Assembly (NCBI RefSeq): GCF_000308515.1
Contig: NZ_BAFV01000121.1
Location: 21,936-85,935 of the forward strand
Source: Nocardia carnea NBRC 14403
Lineage (GTDB): Bacteria > Actinomycetota > Actinomycetes > Mycobacteriales > Mycobacteriaceae
Length of the DNA: 64,000 nucleotides
Reading direction: 5' to 3'
Both the position numbers and the translations under genes were made by a program. Positions 17,978-25,797 of the stretch are shown here, in pieces (position 1 is the first letter of the stretch; each line of letters starts with the position of its first letter). Below the pieces are notes generated by a model. That model did not search any database. It was not told the DNA's origin and was given only the letters and a program-made list of their open reading frames with translations.

Positions 17978-19374
17978 CGGTCGCCGCCTGCAATCTGTTT
18001 CACGGTCGCCAGCAGGCGCTTACGCTCCTCGGGGCCGAGGTGGTGTCCGTCGACGACAACGGCGTGGATTCGCTGGGTATTTCGGATATCGACCAAGGGA
18101 TCGGCGTCCAGGATCACCAGGTCGGCTACGCGGCCCTCCTGGACCGTGCCGGCCCAATTCTCGCGACCCAGGAACCTGGCAGGTTCCTGGGTCGCGCATT
18201 GGAGAGCCTGCAGCGGACTCAAGCCGGAGGCGACGAGTTGCTCCAGTTCGAAGTGCAGACTGAAGCCGGGGAATAAGCCGGGGCCGACCGAGTCCGTACC
18301 GGCGAGCAACCGGACTCCCGCCTCGGCCATGGCGCCCACCGTCGCACGGCGCCGATCGAGCAGATCGCTGTAATACGTTGTTTCCTCGGCCGACCGGCCG
18401 CCACCACAGTAGATATGTGTTCGGAGGAAGTCCCAGGACTCCGGAGTGTGGGGGACCATATAGTCCATCCGTTCGTCATCGAGCCGGAACGATTCGGGCC
18501 GGTCGACGACCGCGTGCACCGCAAGCGTCGGCGTGCAGGCGACATCGGCAGCTATGAGTCGCTCGAACACCGAACCTGCCGCCGCGTGGTCGTACGACGC
18601 GACGCCCTCCGACTCGATCTTGCCGATCTGGCGTAACCAGCTGCCGAGGTGGAACTCCGGAGACGTTTCGATGCCGGCCAGTGCCGCTTCGAGCCGCTCG
18701 ACGTCAGATGAGGTCGCAGTCCAGATGCCGAACATATGCTCGAACGAACGTTGACCCGACTCGATCTGCTCCAAAAACGGCACATTGTCCGATCGATGGC
18801 CGGCCACGGTGATATCCCGGCGGTGCGCCTCGGCAAGGATCGCCCGGTACGCGTCGGGCGCGAGCCGGGAGTAGACCTTGATGAAATCCGCGCCGGAGTC
18901 GATCGCCTCGGATACAGCCCGTCGTGCCTGTTCGGGTGAGCTTATGGTCACGATCGGCGTATCGGGGACATCGGACCACAGGCCTGGGGCGCCGTCGAGG
19001 AGGGGGCTGGCGATGGTCATCCGTGGCCCGAGTATTTCGCCGGACTCGATCTTCTGGCGGATTCGGTGGAGCACCGGCCGGCCCCACATCTCCCGTACGG
19101 CCGTTACGCCATTGGCGATGTACAACCCGGCGAAGTGCCTCGGGTCATCGGTTTCTGATTCGCTGTGCACGTGCATATCGGTGAGGCCCGGGATGAGGTA
19201 CTTGCCCCGTAGGTCGTGCACGTGAGCTCCGGCCGGAATCGGAACCTGCGCCGCCGGCCCCACCGTCGTGATCATTCGGTCGATCACGATCACGGTCTGG
19301 TCGGGCCGTGGCATAGCACCAGTAGCGTCGATCACCGTAGCGCCGACATATGCAACGATCTCGGAGTGCGTCAT
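17974..19374 (-). CDS. Metal-dependent amidohydrolase, imidazolonepropionase-like subgroup
   Basis: 466 residues from the ATG at 19374; a GTG seven codons upstream at 19395 is the alternative. With the ATG start, the metal motif H-x-H is His68/His70 (DMHVH), the probably carboxylated lysine is Lys166 (FIKVY), further ligands are His193 (AGH) and His213 (EHMFG), and the catalytic aspartate lies in LLAGTDSVGPG. The closing LQCATQEPARFLG and GTVQEGRVADLVILDADPL blocks are standard for secondary-metabolite amidohydrolases. It is co-transcribed with the DHA2 exporter. A 35-bp near-perfect palindrome lies inside the 3' part (18162-18196). Confidence 0.87.
   Translation of the reverse strand: MTHSEIVAYVGATVIDATGAMPRPDQTVIVIDRMITTVGPAAQVPIPAGAHVHDLRGKYLIPGLTDMHVHSESETDDPRHFAGLYIANGVTAVREMWGRPVLHRIRQKIESGEILGPRMTIASPLLDGAPGLWSDVPDTPIVTISSPEQARRAVSEAIDSGADFIKVYSRLAPDAYRAILAEAHRRDITVAGHRSDNVPFLEQIESGQRSFEHMFGIWTATSSDVERLEAALAGIETSPEFHLGSWLRQIGKIESEGVASYDHAAAGSVFERLIAADVACTPTLAVHAVVDRPESFRLDDERMDYMVPHTPESWDFLRTHIYCGGGRSAEETTYYSDLLDRRRATVGAMAEAGVRLLAGTDSVGPGLFPGFSLHFELEQLVASGLSPLQALQCATQEPARFLGRENWAGTVQEGRVADLVILDADPLVDIRNTQRIHAVVVDGHHLGPEERKRLLATVKQIAGGDR
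18162..18196. repeat. 17-bp-arm perfect inverted repeat inside the amidohydrolase gene
   Basis: Left arm CGCGACCCAGGAACCTG and right arm CAGGTTCCTGGGTCGCG are exact reverse complements around a single G. It encodes the ATQEPARFLGRE stretch, so protein conservation limits the sequence but does not require a perfect palindrome. In the transcript only the hairpin's tip could be unpaired, giving a very stable stem about 190 bases before the downstream exporter gene. Confidence 0.9.
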
Positions 19375-19381
19375 GAGTACA

Positions 19382-19393
19382 GCGTATATACGC
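19382..19393. promoter_or_regulatory. Probable operator in the amidohydrolase/regulator divergent region
   Basis: GCGTATATACGC is a perfect 12-bp palindrome 8 bases upstream of the amidohydrolase ATG, and faces the GntR-TetR hybrid regulator gene. Its right edge merges with GCACTAGT at 19392-19399, which recurs at 19487-19494. Placement suits repressor binding; which regulator binds is inferred. Confidence 0.5.
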
Positions 19394-19486
19394 ACTAGTC
19401 ACGCGAAAGTCCCTGCAGTGCACTTGCTTTTACTGTCCGTTCTATCGCGTCAAAATGAAGGTCGGTGTCTGGTCCGCCGACTCGAT

Positions 19487-19499
19487 GCACTAGTACACT
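19487..19499 (+). promoter_or_regulatory. GCACTAGT repeat and -10 of a probably leaderless promoter
   Basis: GCACTAGT (19487-19494) is the second copy of the motif at 19392. It overlaps TACACT (19494-19499), a good TAnnnT -10 element about 8 bases before the GTG at 19507. No ribosome-binding site is visible, so the regulator mRNA probably begins at its start codon, and the motif copy would allow autorepression. Confidence 0.45.
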
Positions 19500-19506
19500 T
19501 TCCGGT

Positions 19507-20424
19507 GTGTCCGAATCGAACGACATCCCATCGCAGCGAATCGCGGCAGCGTTGCGACAGAAAATCGCCAACGGACAGCTCGGAGCCGGTGATCGGATTC
19601 CGTCCACCCGCCAGCTCGTGCGCGACTGGGGAGTGGCCATGGCAACGGCGAGCCGCGCCTTGGCGATCCTTCGCGACGAGGGCTTGGTGACGACCCGGAC
19701 CGGTTCCGGAACCGTGGTCCGTGGTGGCCCCGGGACAGATCGCCCGGCCCTCACCCGGAGTCGAATCCTCGGTGTGGCTGTTCAGGTGGCCGACCGCGAA
19801 GGTCTGGAGGCGGTGTCGGTTCGCAAACTCGCCGGTGTGTTGAAAGTGTCGCCCATGTCGCTGTACCGGCATGTCGCGGGTCGCGACGAGCTGGAGACCC
19901 TGATGGTTCGGGCCATTTTCAACTCCAGTCCGTTACCCGACCCCATGCCTGCCGGATGGCGCGAGCGACTCGAAACGGTCTATCGACGGCAGTGGCGGCT
20001 GTACCGGGCTCATCCTTGGCTCGCGGAGCTGACCTTGGTGACCCGTCCACCGCTGGCCCCGGAGGCCATGCTGCACACCGAATGGACCCTCGAAGCCCTC
20101 GCCGAACTGCAGCTCGACGCGCCGACCCGAATTCGCACCGCGTTGGCTCTGGCAGCGCTGGTTCATGGCCTCGCTCTGGGGGCACTGCACGAAGTGCGCG
20201 CCGAACGACAGAGCCGCCTGCGCAACGAAGAGTGGTGGGCGACAATCGACGCCGAAGCATCCGAATTGCTCCACGGCGCCAACTTCCGCCGACTTGCCGA
20301 ATTGGACACGCTGCCCACCGAAATATTCGGTCTCACCGGGTTGGACGAAACTTTCGAACTCGCCCTCGGGCACTATCTGGACGGGCTCGATGCCCGGCAA
20401 CAGGATCGCCGGACGCGTCCGTGA
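19507..20424 (+). CDS. Hybrid transcriptional regulator: GntR winged helix fused to TetR domain
   Basis: 305 residues with two DNA-binding domains. Residues 1-70 are a GntR-type winged helix (IPSQRIAAALRQKI, then IPSTRQLVRDWGVAMATASRAL, then GLVTTRTGSGTVV). Residues about 84-135 are a TetR helix-turn-helix (SRILGVAVQVADREGLEAVSVRKLAGVLKV with MSLYRHVAGRDEL), followed by a TetR C-terminal ligand domain. The start GTG has no Shine-Dalgarno but a -10 just upstream. It is divergent from the amidohydrolase/exporter operon, which it probably controls. Such GntR-TetR fusions occur in actinobacteria but are poorly characterised. Confidence 0.85.
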   Translation: MSESNDIPSQRIAAALRQKIANGQLGAGDRIPSTRQLVRDWGVAMATASRALAILRDEGLVTTRTGSGTVVRGGPGTDRPALTRSRILGVAVQVADREGLEAVSVRKLAGVLKVSPMSLYRHVAGRDELETLMVRAIFNSSPLPDPMPAGWRERLETVYRRQWRLYRAHPWLAELTLVTRPPLAPEAMLHTEWTLEALAELQLDAPTRIRTALALAALVHGLALGALHEVRAERQSRLRNEEWWATIDAEASELLHGANFRRLAELDTLPTEIFGLTGLDETFELALGHYLDGLDARQQDRRTRP

Positions 20425-20511
20425 CTTTGGGGTGGAGGTTGCCGGAACCCGCGGCGGGCACGTGCCGCCAGGAAACCGGACAGCCCGCCACGGTGCTCCG
20501 GGGCCGACTGT

Positions 20512-21342
20512 TCAGTCGAGGAACATATCGGGGATCGGGTTGGCGCCGCCGCCGTATTCCGACAGGTCGGTGCGGCCCGACTCCAGGAGCGCTGTGGCAT
20601 CGATATAGGTGTTGCCGGTGTTGAACTTGGCTTCGCGGGACAGGATTTCGGTGGCCGCATCGCCCATGATCTGCGGGCTGCGCGAGGATTCCAGCAGGTT
20701 CGTGCCGTCGGGCAGGTTCGCGACCGCGGAGGTCGCGATATAGGTCTGCGGCCACAGGCAGTTCGCGGCGATTCCGGCGTCGGCGTATTCCGCGGCCCAG
20801 CCCAGCGTCAGCAGCGTCATCCCGTATTTCGAGAGCGTGTAGGAGGGGTGGGCGCCGAGCCAGCGCGGGCTGGTGTTCAGCGGCGGCGCGATGGTGAGGA
20901 TATGCGGGTTCGGGGCCTGCCGCAGATGGGGTAGGCAGGCCCGGGTCAGCAGGAAGGTGCCGCGCAGGTTGATCTGCTGCATCAGGTCGAATTTCTTCGC
21001 CGAGAGCTTTTCGGTGGGGTCGGTGGCGATGGCGCTGGCGTTGTTCACGCAGTAGTCGATGCGACCGAAGCGTTCGAGTGCGGTGTCCACGACCCGCGCC
21101 ACATCGGCTTCCTCCCGCACATCACCCACGACAGCGGCCGCCTTCCCGCCGGCTGCCTCGATATCTGCCACTGCGGTGTGCACGGTGCCCGGCAGCCTCG
21201 GATGGGGCTGGGCGGTCTTGGCCAGGAGCACCACATTCGCGCCCCGGCGCGCCGCGGACAGGGCGATGGCCAGTCCGATACCGCGGCTGGCGCCGGAGAC
21301 CACCAGGGTCCGGTCGGTGAGGTTCTGCTGCTCGGTCGACAT
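20512..21342 (-). CDS. SDR family oxidoreductase, HSDL2-like
   Basis: 276 residues. V-S-G-A-S-R-G-I-G at about 15-23 is the cofactor motif, NNAS near 103, and YTLSK near 166-170 gives the catalytic Tyr and Lys. LLAKTAQPHPRLPGTVHTAVADIEAAGG and the C-terminal W-PQTYIATSAVANLP block are characteristic of the hydroxysteroid dehydrogenase-like 2 group, whose role is thought to lie in fatty-acyl or steroid metabolism. In this group the canonical NSS serine is replaced (ILTIAPP here). AGGAGTGAT precedes the ATG. It is divergent from the acyl-CoA mutase operon. Confidence 0.82.
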   Translation of the reverse strand: MSTEQQNLTDRTLVVSGASRGIGLAIALSAARRGANVVLLAKTAQPHPRLPGTVHTAVADIEAAGGKAAAVVGDVREEADVARVVDTALERFGRIDYCVNNASAIATDPTEKLSAKKFDLMQQINLRGTFLLTRACLPHLRQAPNPHILTIAPPLNTSPRWLGAHPSYTLSKYGMTLLTLGWAAEYADAGIAANCLWPQTYIATSAVANLPDGTNLLESSRSPQIMGDAATEILSREAKFNTGNTYIDATALLESGRTDLSEYGGGANPIPDMFLD

Positions 21343-21380
21343 ATCACTCCTGGTCGATTACGCGTTTCCGCGAAGCGGTA

Positions 21381-21409
21381 TTGGCATTCTCATTTTATGC
21401 AAGTATCGT
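21381..21409 (+). promoter_or_regulatory. Sigma-70-type promoter of the acyl-CoA mutase operon
   Basis: TTGGCA (21381-21386), a 17-bp spacer, then TATCGT (21404-21409). Transcription would start about at the ATG 21418, making the mRNA nearly leaderless and favouring that start over the in-frame ATG 21397, which lies inside the promoter spacer. Confidence 0.5.
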
Positions 21410-21417
21410 ATTCAACG

Positions 21418-22995
21418 ATGAACGATCCAGTCCATACCTCCTCGGGTATCCCGCTCGAACCGGTCTACGGGCCGGCCGACCGGCATACCGAACCGCCCGC
21501 GCCCGGCGCGTTTCCGTTCACCCGGGGCAACTACGCCACCGGTTACCGGGGACGGCTGTGGACCTTCCGGCAGTACTCGGGATTCGGCACCGCCGAAGAG
21601 TCCAACCGGCGCTACCGCTATCTACTCGACCAGGGCGGCACCGGCTTGTCGGTCGCGCTGGACCTGCCCACCCAATGCGGCTACGACTCCGACGATCCCG
21701 AAGTGGGGGAGGAGGTCGGGCGAGTGGGTGTCGCAGTGGATACGCTCGCCGACGCCGAAATCCTGTTCGACGGCATCCCGCTGGACAAGATCAGTACCAG
21801 TTTCACCATCAACGGCACGGCCGCGATCCTGCTCGCCTTCTATGTGGCGGCGGCAGAGAAGAAAGGCGTGCCCCGGGAGAAGCTCACCGGCACCATCCAG
21901 AACGATATCCTCAAGGAGTACGCCTCCCGCGGTACCTGGATCTGGCCACCGCAACCGTCGCTGCGGTTGATCGCCGACACCATCGAGTTCTGCGCCGCGG
22001 AGGTCCCGCGGTTCAACGCGATCTCGGTGGCGGGCGCGCATTTCCGGGACGCGGGCGCCACCGCCGTCCAGGAGATGGCCTTCACGCTCGCCGACGGCGT
22101 CACCTACTGCGATACCGTCGTGGAACGCGGCCGGATGAGTATCGAGAAATTCGCCCCGCAGATCTCGTTCTTCTTCTACACGCACGGCGATTTCTTCGAA
22201 GAGGTCGCGAAGTACCGGGCCGGGCGCCGCCGCTGGGCGACCATCGTCCGCGAACGTTACGGCGCGACAACGGATAAGGCGTCGATGTTCCGGTTCGGCT
22301 GTGTGGCCGGCGGCGCCTCGCTCTACGCTCCGCAAGCCCAGAACAACCTCGTGCGCATCGCGTACGAGGCAATGGCCGCAGTGCTCGGTGGCGTGCAATC
22401 GATGTTCACCGCGGCCTGGGACGAACCGTTCGCGCTGCCCAGCGAGGAATCGGCGACCATGGCGCTGCGTACTCAGCAGATCCTGGCCTACGAAACCGGT
22501 GTCACACGGGTGGCCGATCCGCTGGGCGGTTCCTACTTCGTCGAGGCCCTCACGGACAAGACGGAGGAAGCGATCAAGGAGATCATGACCGACCTGGAGA
22601 ACCGGGGCGGAATGGTTCGCGCCATCGAAGACGGATATCTGCAGGGCCTGATCGCCGACGAAGCGTACAAGCTGCACCAGGAGGTCGAATCCGGCGCGAA
22701 ACCTGTGGTGGGCGTGAACAAATTCGTCTCCGACGAACCGGCACCGGAGATCTCCACCTACGAACTGGACGCCGAAGGCCGGGAAACCCAGTTGAAACGG
22801 CTGGCCAAGGTGAAGGCCGAACGGGATTCCGCCGCCGTACGCGACACCCTGGCCGCGCTGTCGCGGGCCGCGGAAGGAGACGACAACCTCATGCATCGTC
22901 TGATCGACTGTGCCAACGCGTATTGCACAGTGGGCGAGATGACCGCCGCCCTCAAATCGGTATGGGGCGAGTTCCAGCAGCCGGTGGTGTTCTGA
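21418..22995 (+). CDS. B12-dependent acyl-CoA mutase, large (catalytic) subunit
   Basis: 525-residue catalytic subunit of the methylmalonyl-CoA mutase family, lacking the C-terminal B12-binding domain, which is encoded separately just downstream. Clear family blocks: TFRQYSGFGTAEESN, QGGTGLSVALDLPTQCGYDSD, ILFDGIPLDKIS-S-TIN, KLTGTIQNDILKEY and VADPLGGSY. The active-site tyrosine of RQYSGF is as in methylmalonyl-CoA mutase, but the T-H-R-G of that enzyme reads T-Q-C-G, and the DFD of 2-hydroxyisobutyryl-CoA mutase reads ALD. It therefore matches neither methylmalonyl-, isobutyryl- nor 2-hydroxyisobutyryl-CoA mutase exactly; ethylmalonyl-CoA mutase (LPTQTGYDSD) is nearest in this segment. The substrate is unassigned. 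Confidence 0.87.
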   Translation: MNDPVHTSSGIPLEPVYGPADRHTEPPAPGAFPFTRGNYATGYRGRLWTFRQYSGFGTAEESNRRYRYLLDQGGTGLSVALDLPTQCGYDSDDPEVGEEVGRVGVAVDTLADAEILFDGIPLDKISTSFTINGTAAILLAFYVAAAEKKGVPREKLTGTIQNDILKEYASRGTWIWPPQPSLRLIADTIEFCAAEVPRFNAISVAGAHFRDAGATAVQEMAFTLADGVTYCDTVVERGRMSIEKFAPQISFFFYTHGDFFEEVAKYRAGRRRWATIVRERYGATTDKASMFRFGCVAGGASLYAPQAQNNLVRIAYEAMAAVLGGVQSMFTAAWDEPFALPSEESATMALRTQQILAYETGVTRVADPLGGSYFVEALTDKTEEAIKEIMTDLENRGGMVRAIEDGYLQGLIADEAYKLHQEVESGAKPVVGVNKFVSDEPAPEISTYELDAEGRETQLKRLAKVKAERDSAAVRDTLAALSRAAEGDDNLMHRLIDCANAYCTVGEMTAALKSVWGEFQQPVVF

Positions 22996-23396
22996 TGACC
23001 GCGCGCGTACTGGTCGCGAAACCCGGGTTGGACGGCCACGACCGGGGTGCGAAGATCGTCGCCCGCACTCTGCGCGACGCCGGATTCGAGGTGGTCTACA
23101 CCGGGATCCGGCAGCGTATCGAGGACATCGTTTCGATCGCGGTGCAGGAAGACGTGGCCGTGGTGGGTTTGAGCATCCTGTCCGGCGCCCATGTGGCCCT
23201 GACGAAACGGGTGGTCGACGCCCTGCGTGCTGCCGACGCCGGGGATATCGCGGTCGTCGTCGGCGGCACCATCCCGCAGGGCGATATCGAGAAATTGCAG
23301 GAGGCGGGTGCCGCCGCCGTATTCCCGACCGGCACCCCGCTCGAGGTCCTGGTCACCGAAATGCGGAAGCTCACCGGGACCACGGCCCCGTCCTGA
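22995..23396 (+). CDS. B12-binding small subunit of the acyl-CoA mutase
   Basis: 133 residues, a stand-alone cobalamin-binding domain. D-G-H-D-R-G near 14-19 holds the His that replaces dimethylbenzimidazole as lower axial ligand (DxHxxG); LSILSG near 59 and VVGGTIP near 88 complete the B12 signature. TGATG overlap (one shared base) with the large subunit predicts stoichiometric expression. Length and split organisation match IcmB/HcmB-type partners. Confidence 0.93.
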   Translation: MTARVLVAKPGLDGHDRGAKIVARTLRDAGFEVVYTGIRQRIEDIVSIAVQEDVAVVGLSILSGAHVALTKRVVDALRAADAGDIAVVVGGTIPQGDIEKLQEAGAAAVFPTGTPLEVLVTEMRKLTGTTAPS

Positions 23397-23402
23397 TCTC
23401 CT

Positions 23403-23460
23403 GGACGCCCGGCGTCCGGGTTCGGAGCCGCCGCCGTGACGGTGGGCGGCGGCTCTCCTT
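23403..23460 (+). terminator. Intrinsic terminator of the mutase operon
   Basis: GAGCCGCCGCC (23425-23435) pairs with GGCGGCGGCTC (23445-23455): an 11-bp perfect stem with a 9-base loop, followed by TCCTTAATT. A smaller inverted repeat, GGACGCC/GGCGTCC, precedes it at 23403-23417. It separates the mutase genes from the oxidoreductase at 23487. Confidence 0.8.
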
Positions 23461-23486
23461 AATTCGTTTGTGAGAGTGGAGGAACC

Positions 23487-24443
23487 GTGCGTATCGGTGT
23501 GATGATCGGTCCCGAGCGTGGCGATACCGCGCGTAAGGCCGCCCGGATGGTCGACGACATCAAATGGGCCGAATCGGCCGGTATGGATACCGCGTGGATA
23601 CCGCAGATCCCCACGGATTTCGATGCGCTGGTGACGGTCGCGCTGCTCGGTGCCGCCACCGAGCGGATCGAACTCGGCACCGCGGTGGTCCCGTTACAGG
23701 CGCAGCACCCGATTGCTCTCGCCCGGCAGGCGTTGTCCGCGCATGCTGTGGCCGGTGGCCGGCTCGCGCTGGGAGTGGGGCCTTCGCACCACTGGATCGT
23801 GCAGGACATGCTCGGTTTGCCCTACGAGAAGCCGGCCGCGTACTCGCGTGACTATCTCGAGGTGCTGAATCCGGCGTTGAACGGCCCGGGGACGGTGGAG
23901 GTCTCGAACGGGAGCTTCACTGTGCACAACCAGCTGGATCTCGGACCGGTGGCCCCGCTACCGGTGATGATCGCGGCGCTCGGCCCGGTGATGCTGCGGA
24001 TCGCGGGCGAGCACACCGACGGCACGATTCTGTGGATGGCCGATGAACGTGCCATCGCCGACCATGTGGTTCCCCGGATCACCAAGGCCGCCGCCGATGC
24101 CGGTCGCGCAGCTCCGCGTATCGTCGCCGGGCTGCCCATCTGCCTGTGCGCTTCCGGTGAGATCGATACCGCCCGCGAACGCGCCAACCGCATCCTCGGC
24201 GAAGCCGAGGTTTCCCCGAACTACCAGCGACTCCTGGAAAAGGGCGAAGCCAAGGATATCGGCGATATCTGCATCGCCGGCGACGAGGAAGCCATCGCGG
24301 CGGGTCTGCGCCGCTATGCGGAAGCCGGGGCGACCGACCTGTCCGTGCGCCTGCTGCCCATCGGCGACAACCGCGACGAACTGATCGCCTCGAAACGCCG
24401 CACTCGCGAGATGATCGCGCAGATCGCCAAGGATCTCCGATGA
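23487..24443 (+). CDS. LLM-class oxidoreductase, probably F420-dependent
   Basis: 318-residue TIM-barrel luciferase-like protein. MRIGVMIGPERGDT, DDIKWAESAGMDTAWIPQIPTDFD and GRLALGVGPSHHWIV are typical of the F420-dependent subgroup with a short, signature-poor C terminus. It starts at GTG with GTGGAGGAA upstream, just after a strong terminator, so it begins a new transcript that continues into the CoA transferase 64 bases later. Likely a hydride-transfer enzyme (F420H2) on an acyl or ring intermediate; the substrate is unknown. Confidence 0.85.
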   Translation: MRIGVMIGPERGDTARKAARMVDDIKWAESAGMDTAWIPQIPTDFDALVTVALLGAATERIELGTAVVPLQAQHPIALARQALSAHAVAGGRLALGVGPSHHWIVQDMLGLPYEKPAAYSRDYLEVLNPALNGPGTVEVSNGSFTVHNQLDLGPVAPLPVMIAALGPVMLRIAGEHTDGTILWMADERAIADHVVPRITKAAADAGRAAPRIVAGLPICLCASGEIDTARERANRILGEAEVSPNYQRLLEKGEAKDIGDICIAGDEEAIAAGLRRYAEAGATDLSVRLLPIGDNRDELIASKRRTREMIAQIAKDLR

Positions 24444-24507
24444 TGCGACCCCGCTGTCGACGTGTCGGCCTGTGCCGAGCACATTGCCACGCTCCGAAGG
24501 AGTTCCG

Positions 24508-25554
24508 ATGAGCGCGGGGCCCTTGGCGGGTATCCGGGTGCTCGAGGTGGGCACCATGCTGGCCGGCCCCTACGCCACCATGATGCTCGCCGACCTCGGT
24601 GCCGAGGTCACCAAACTCGAACCGGCCACGGGCGATATCTCCCGCAAGGTCGGCGATTCCTACTTCGCCAGCCTCAACCGCGGTAAGCGCAGTATCTGCC
24701 TGGACCTGACCTCCGCTGCCGGACAGCGGCGGCTGGCGGAGCTGGCCGCCGAATCCCATGCGCTCCTGGTGAATCTGAAACCCTCGGCCATCCGCAAACT
24801 GGGTCTGACCTATGAGGCGCTGCGCCACCACAACGAACGAATCGTCTGCGTCGCACTCACCGGTTTCGGGCTGGACAACGGCGACGACCCGGCATTCGAC
24901 TACGTGGTCCAGGCCGCCACCGGCATCGCCGCCCTCACCGGCGACCCGGCCGGTCCACCCACCCTGCCCGGCTATTCCTCCGCCGACAACTCCACCGGCC
25001 TCACCGCTGCCCTCGGCCTGCTCGCCCAGATCGTCTCGGGCAAAGGTGGCCAGATCGACGTATCCCTGCGCGATGTGATGCTCTCCCAGCTGAACTACCA
25101 CGCCGCCGCCTACCTCGACAACGGCATCGAACCCCAGCGGCGCCCCCACGGCGCACACTCTTATTACGTTCCCGCCCAGTTGTTTCCGACATCAGCCGGA
25201 TACCTGGCCCTGTTCATCACCCACGATAGCTTCTGGCGGTCGTTCGCGAAGGAGGCCGGGATCACCGGCTACGACACCATGGCCGAGCGGACGGCAGACC
25301 GGGACGGTGTGCTGGAATCGGTGACCACCGCCCTGAGTACCGATACCGCTCTGTCCTGGGAGGCCCGCCTGCGTCCGCTCGGCGTTCCCGCCGCCGCGGT
25401 GCGCACCCTGCCGCAGGCACTCGACGACACCCCGGAGATGGTGGTCCGGGCGGGCGGGCATCGCCTGGTCGCCTCGCCCATCCGGGTGGCCGGCTGGACC
25501 CCGGACTACCGTCCGCCGCCACGGCTCGGGGAACACGGTCGCATCGTGGAATAG
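24508..25554 (+). CDS. CaiB/BaiF (class III) CoA transferase
   Basis: 348 residues starting at ATG 24508 after GAAGGAG. PLAGIRVLEVGTMLAGPYATMMLADLGAEVTKLE is the N-terminal Rossmann block of class III CoA transferases; LNRGKRSICLDL near 53-65 and FDYVVQAATGIAALTGDP near 129-146 follow, the latter carrying the catalytic aspartate. It is somewhat short for the family (usually about 380-420). It probably activates or swaps CoA on an acid handled by the adjacent oxidoreductase or the mutase upstream. Confidence 0.86.
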   Translation: MSAGPLAGIRVLEVGTMLAGPYATMMLADLGAEVTKLEPATGDISRKVGDSYFASLNRGKRSICLDLTSAAGQRRLAELAAESHALLVNLKPSAIRKLGLTYEALRHHNERIVCVALTGFGLDNGDDPAFDYVVQAATGIAALTGDPAGPPTLPGYSSADNSTGLTAALGLLAQIVSGKGGQIDVSLRDVMLSQLNYHAAAYLDNGIEPQRRPHGAHSYYVPAQLFPTSAGYLALFITHDSFWRSFAKEAGITGYDTMAERTADRDGVLESVTTALSTDTALSWEARLRPLGVPAAAVRTLPQALDDTPEMVVRAGGHRLVASPIRVAGWTPDYRPPPRLGEHGRIVE

Positions 25555-25797
25555 CCCCGCCGAATCGACCCGTCGGGCGTGGGCGCGCGACGCGGTGCTC
25601 CGCTCTCCGGAGCCGCTGCGGCCACCGTGAGGTCCTGCTCTGGAAGTCCGGTGTGCGAAACCCTGACTTTGCGCTGGTGCCAACGAATACGATGGAAATC
25701 GGGGCGTGCTATGTTTTGCCCGCAATCGCCGACCGGGTCGGTACCACGCGACTGGGAGCCCGGTGGACCGCTACGAGGGGTGTGAGGACGCCGGCGG

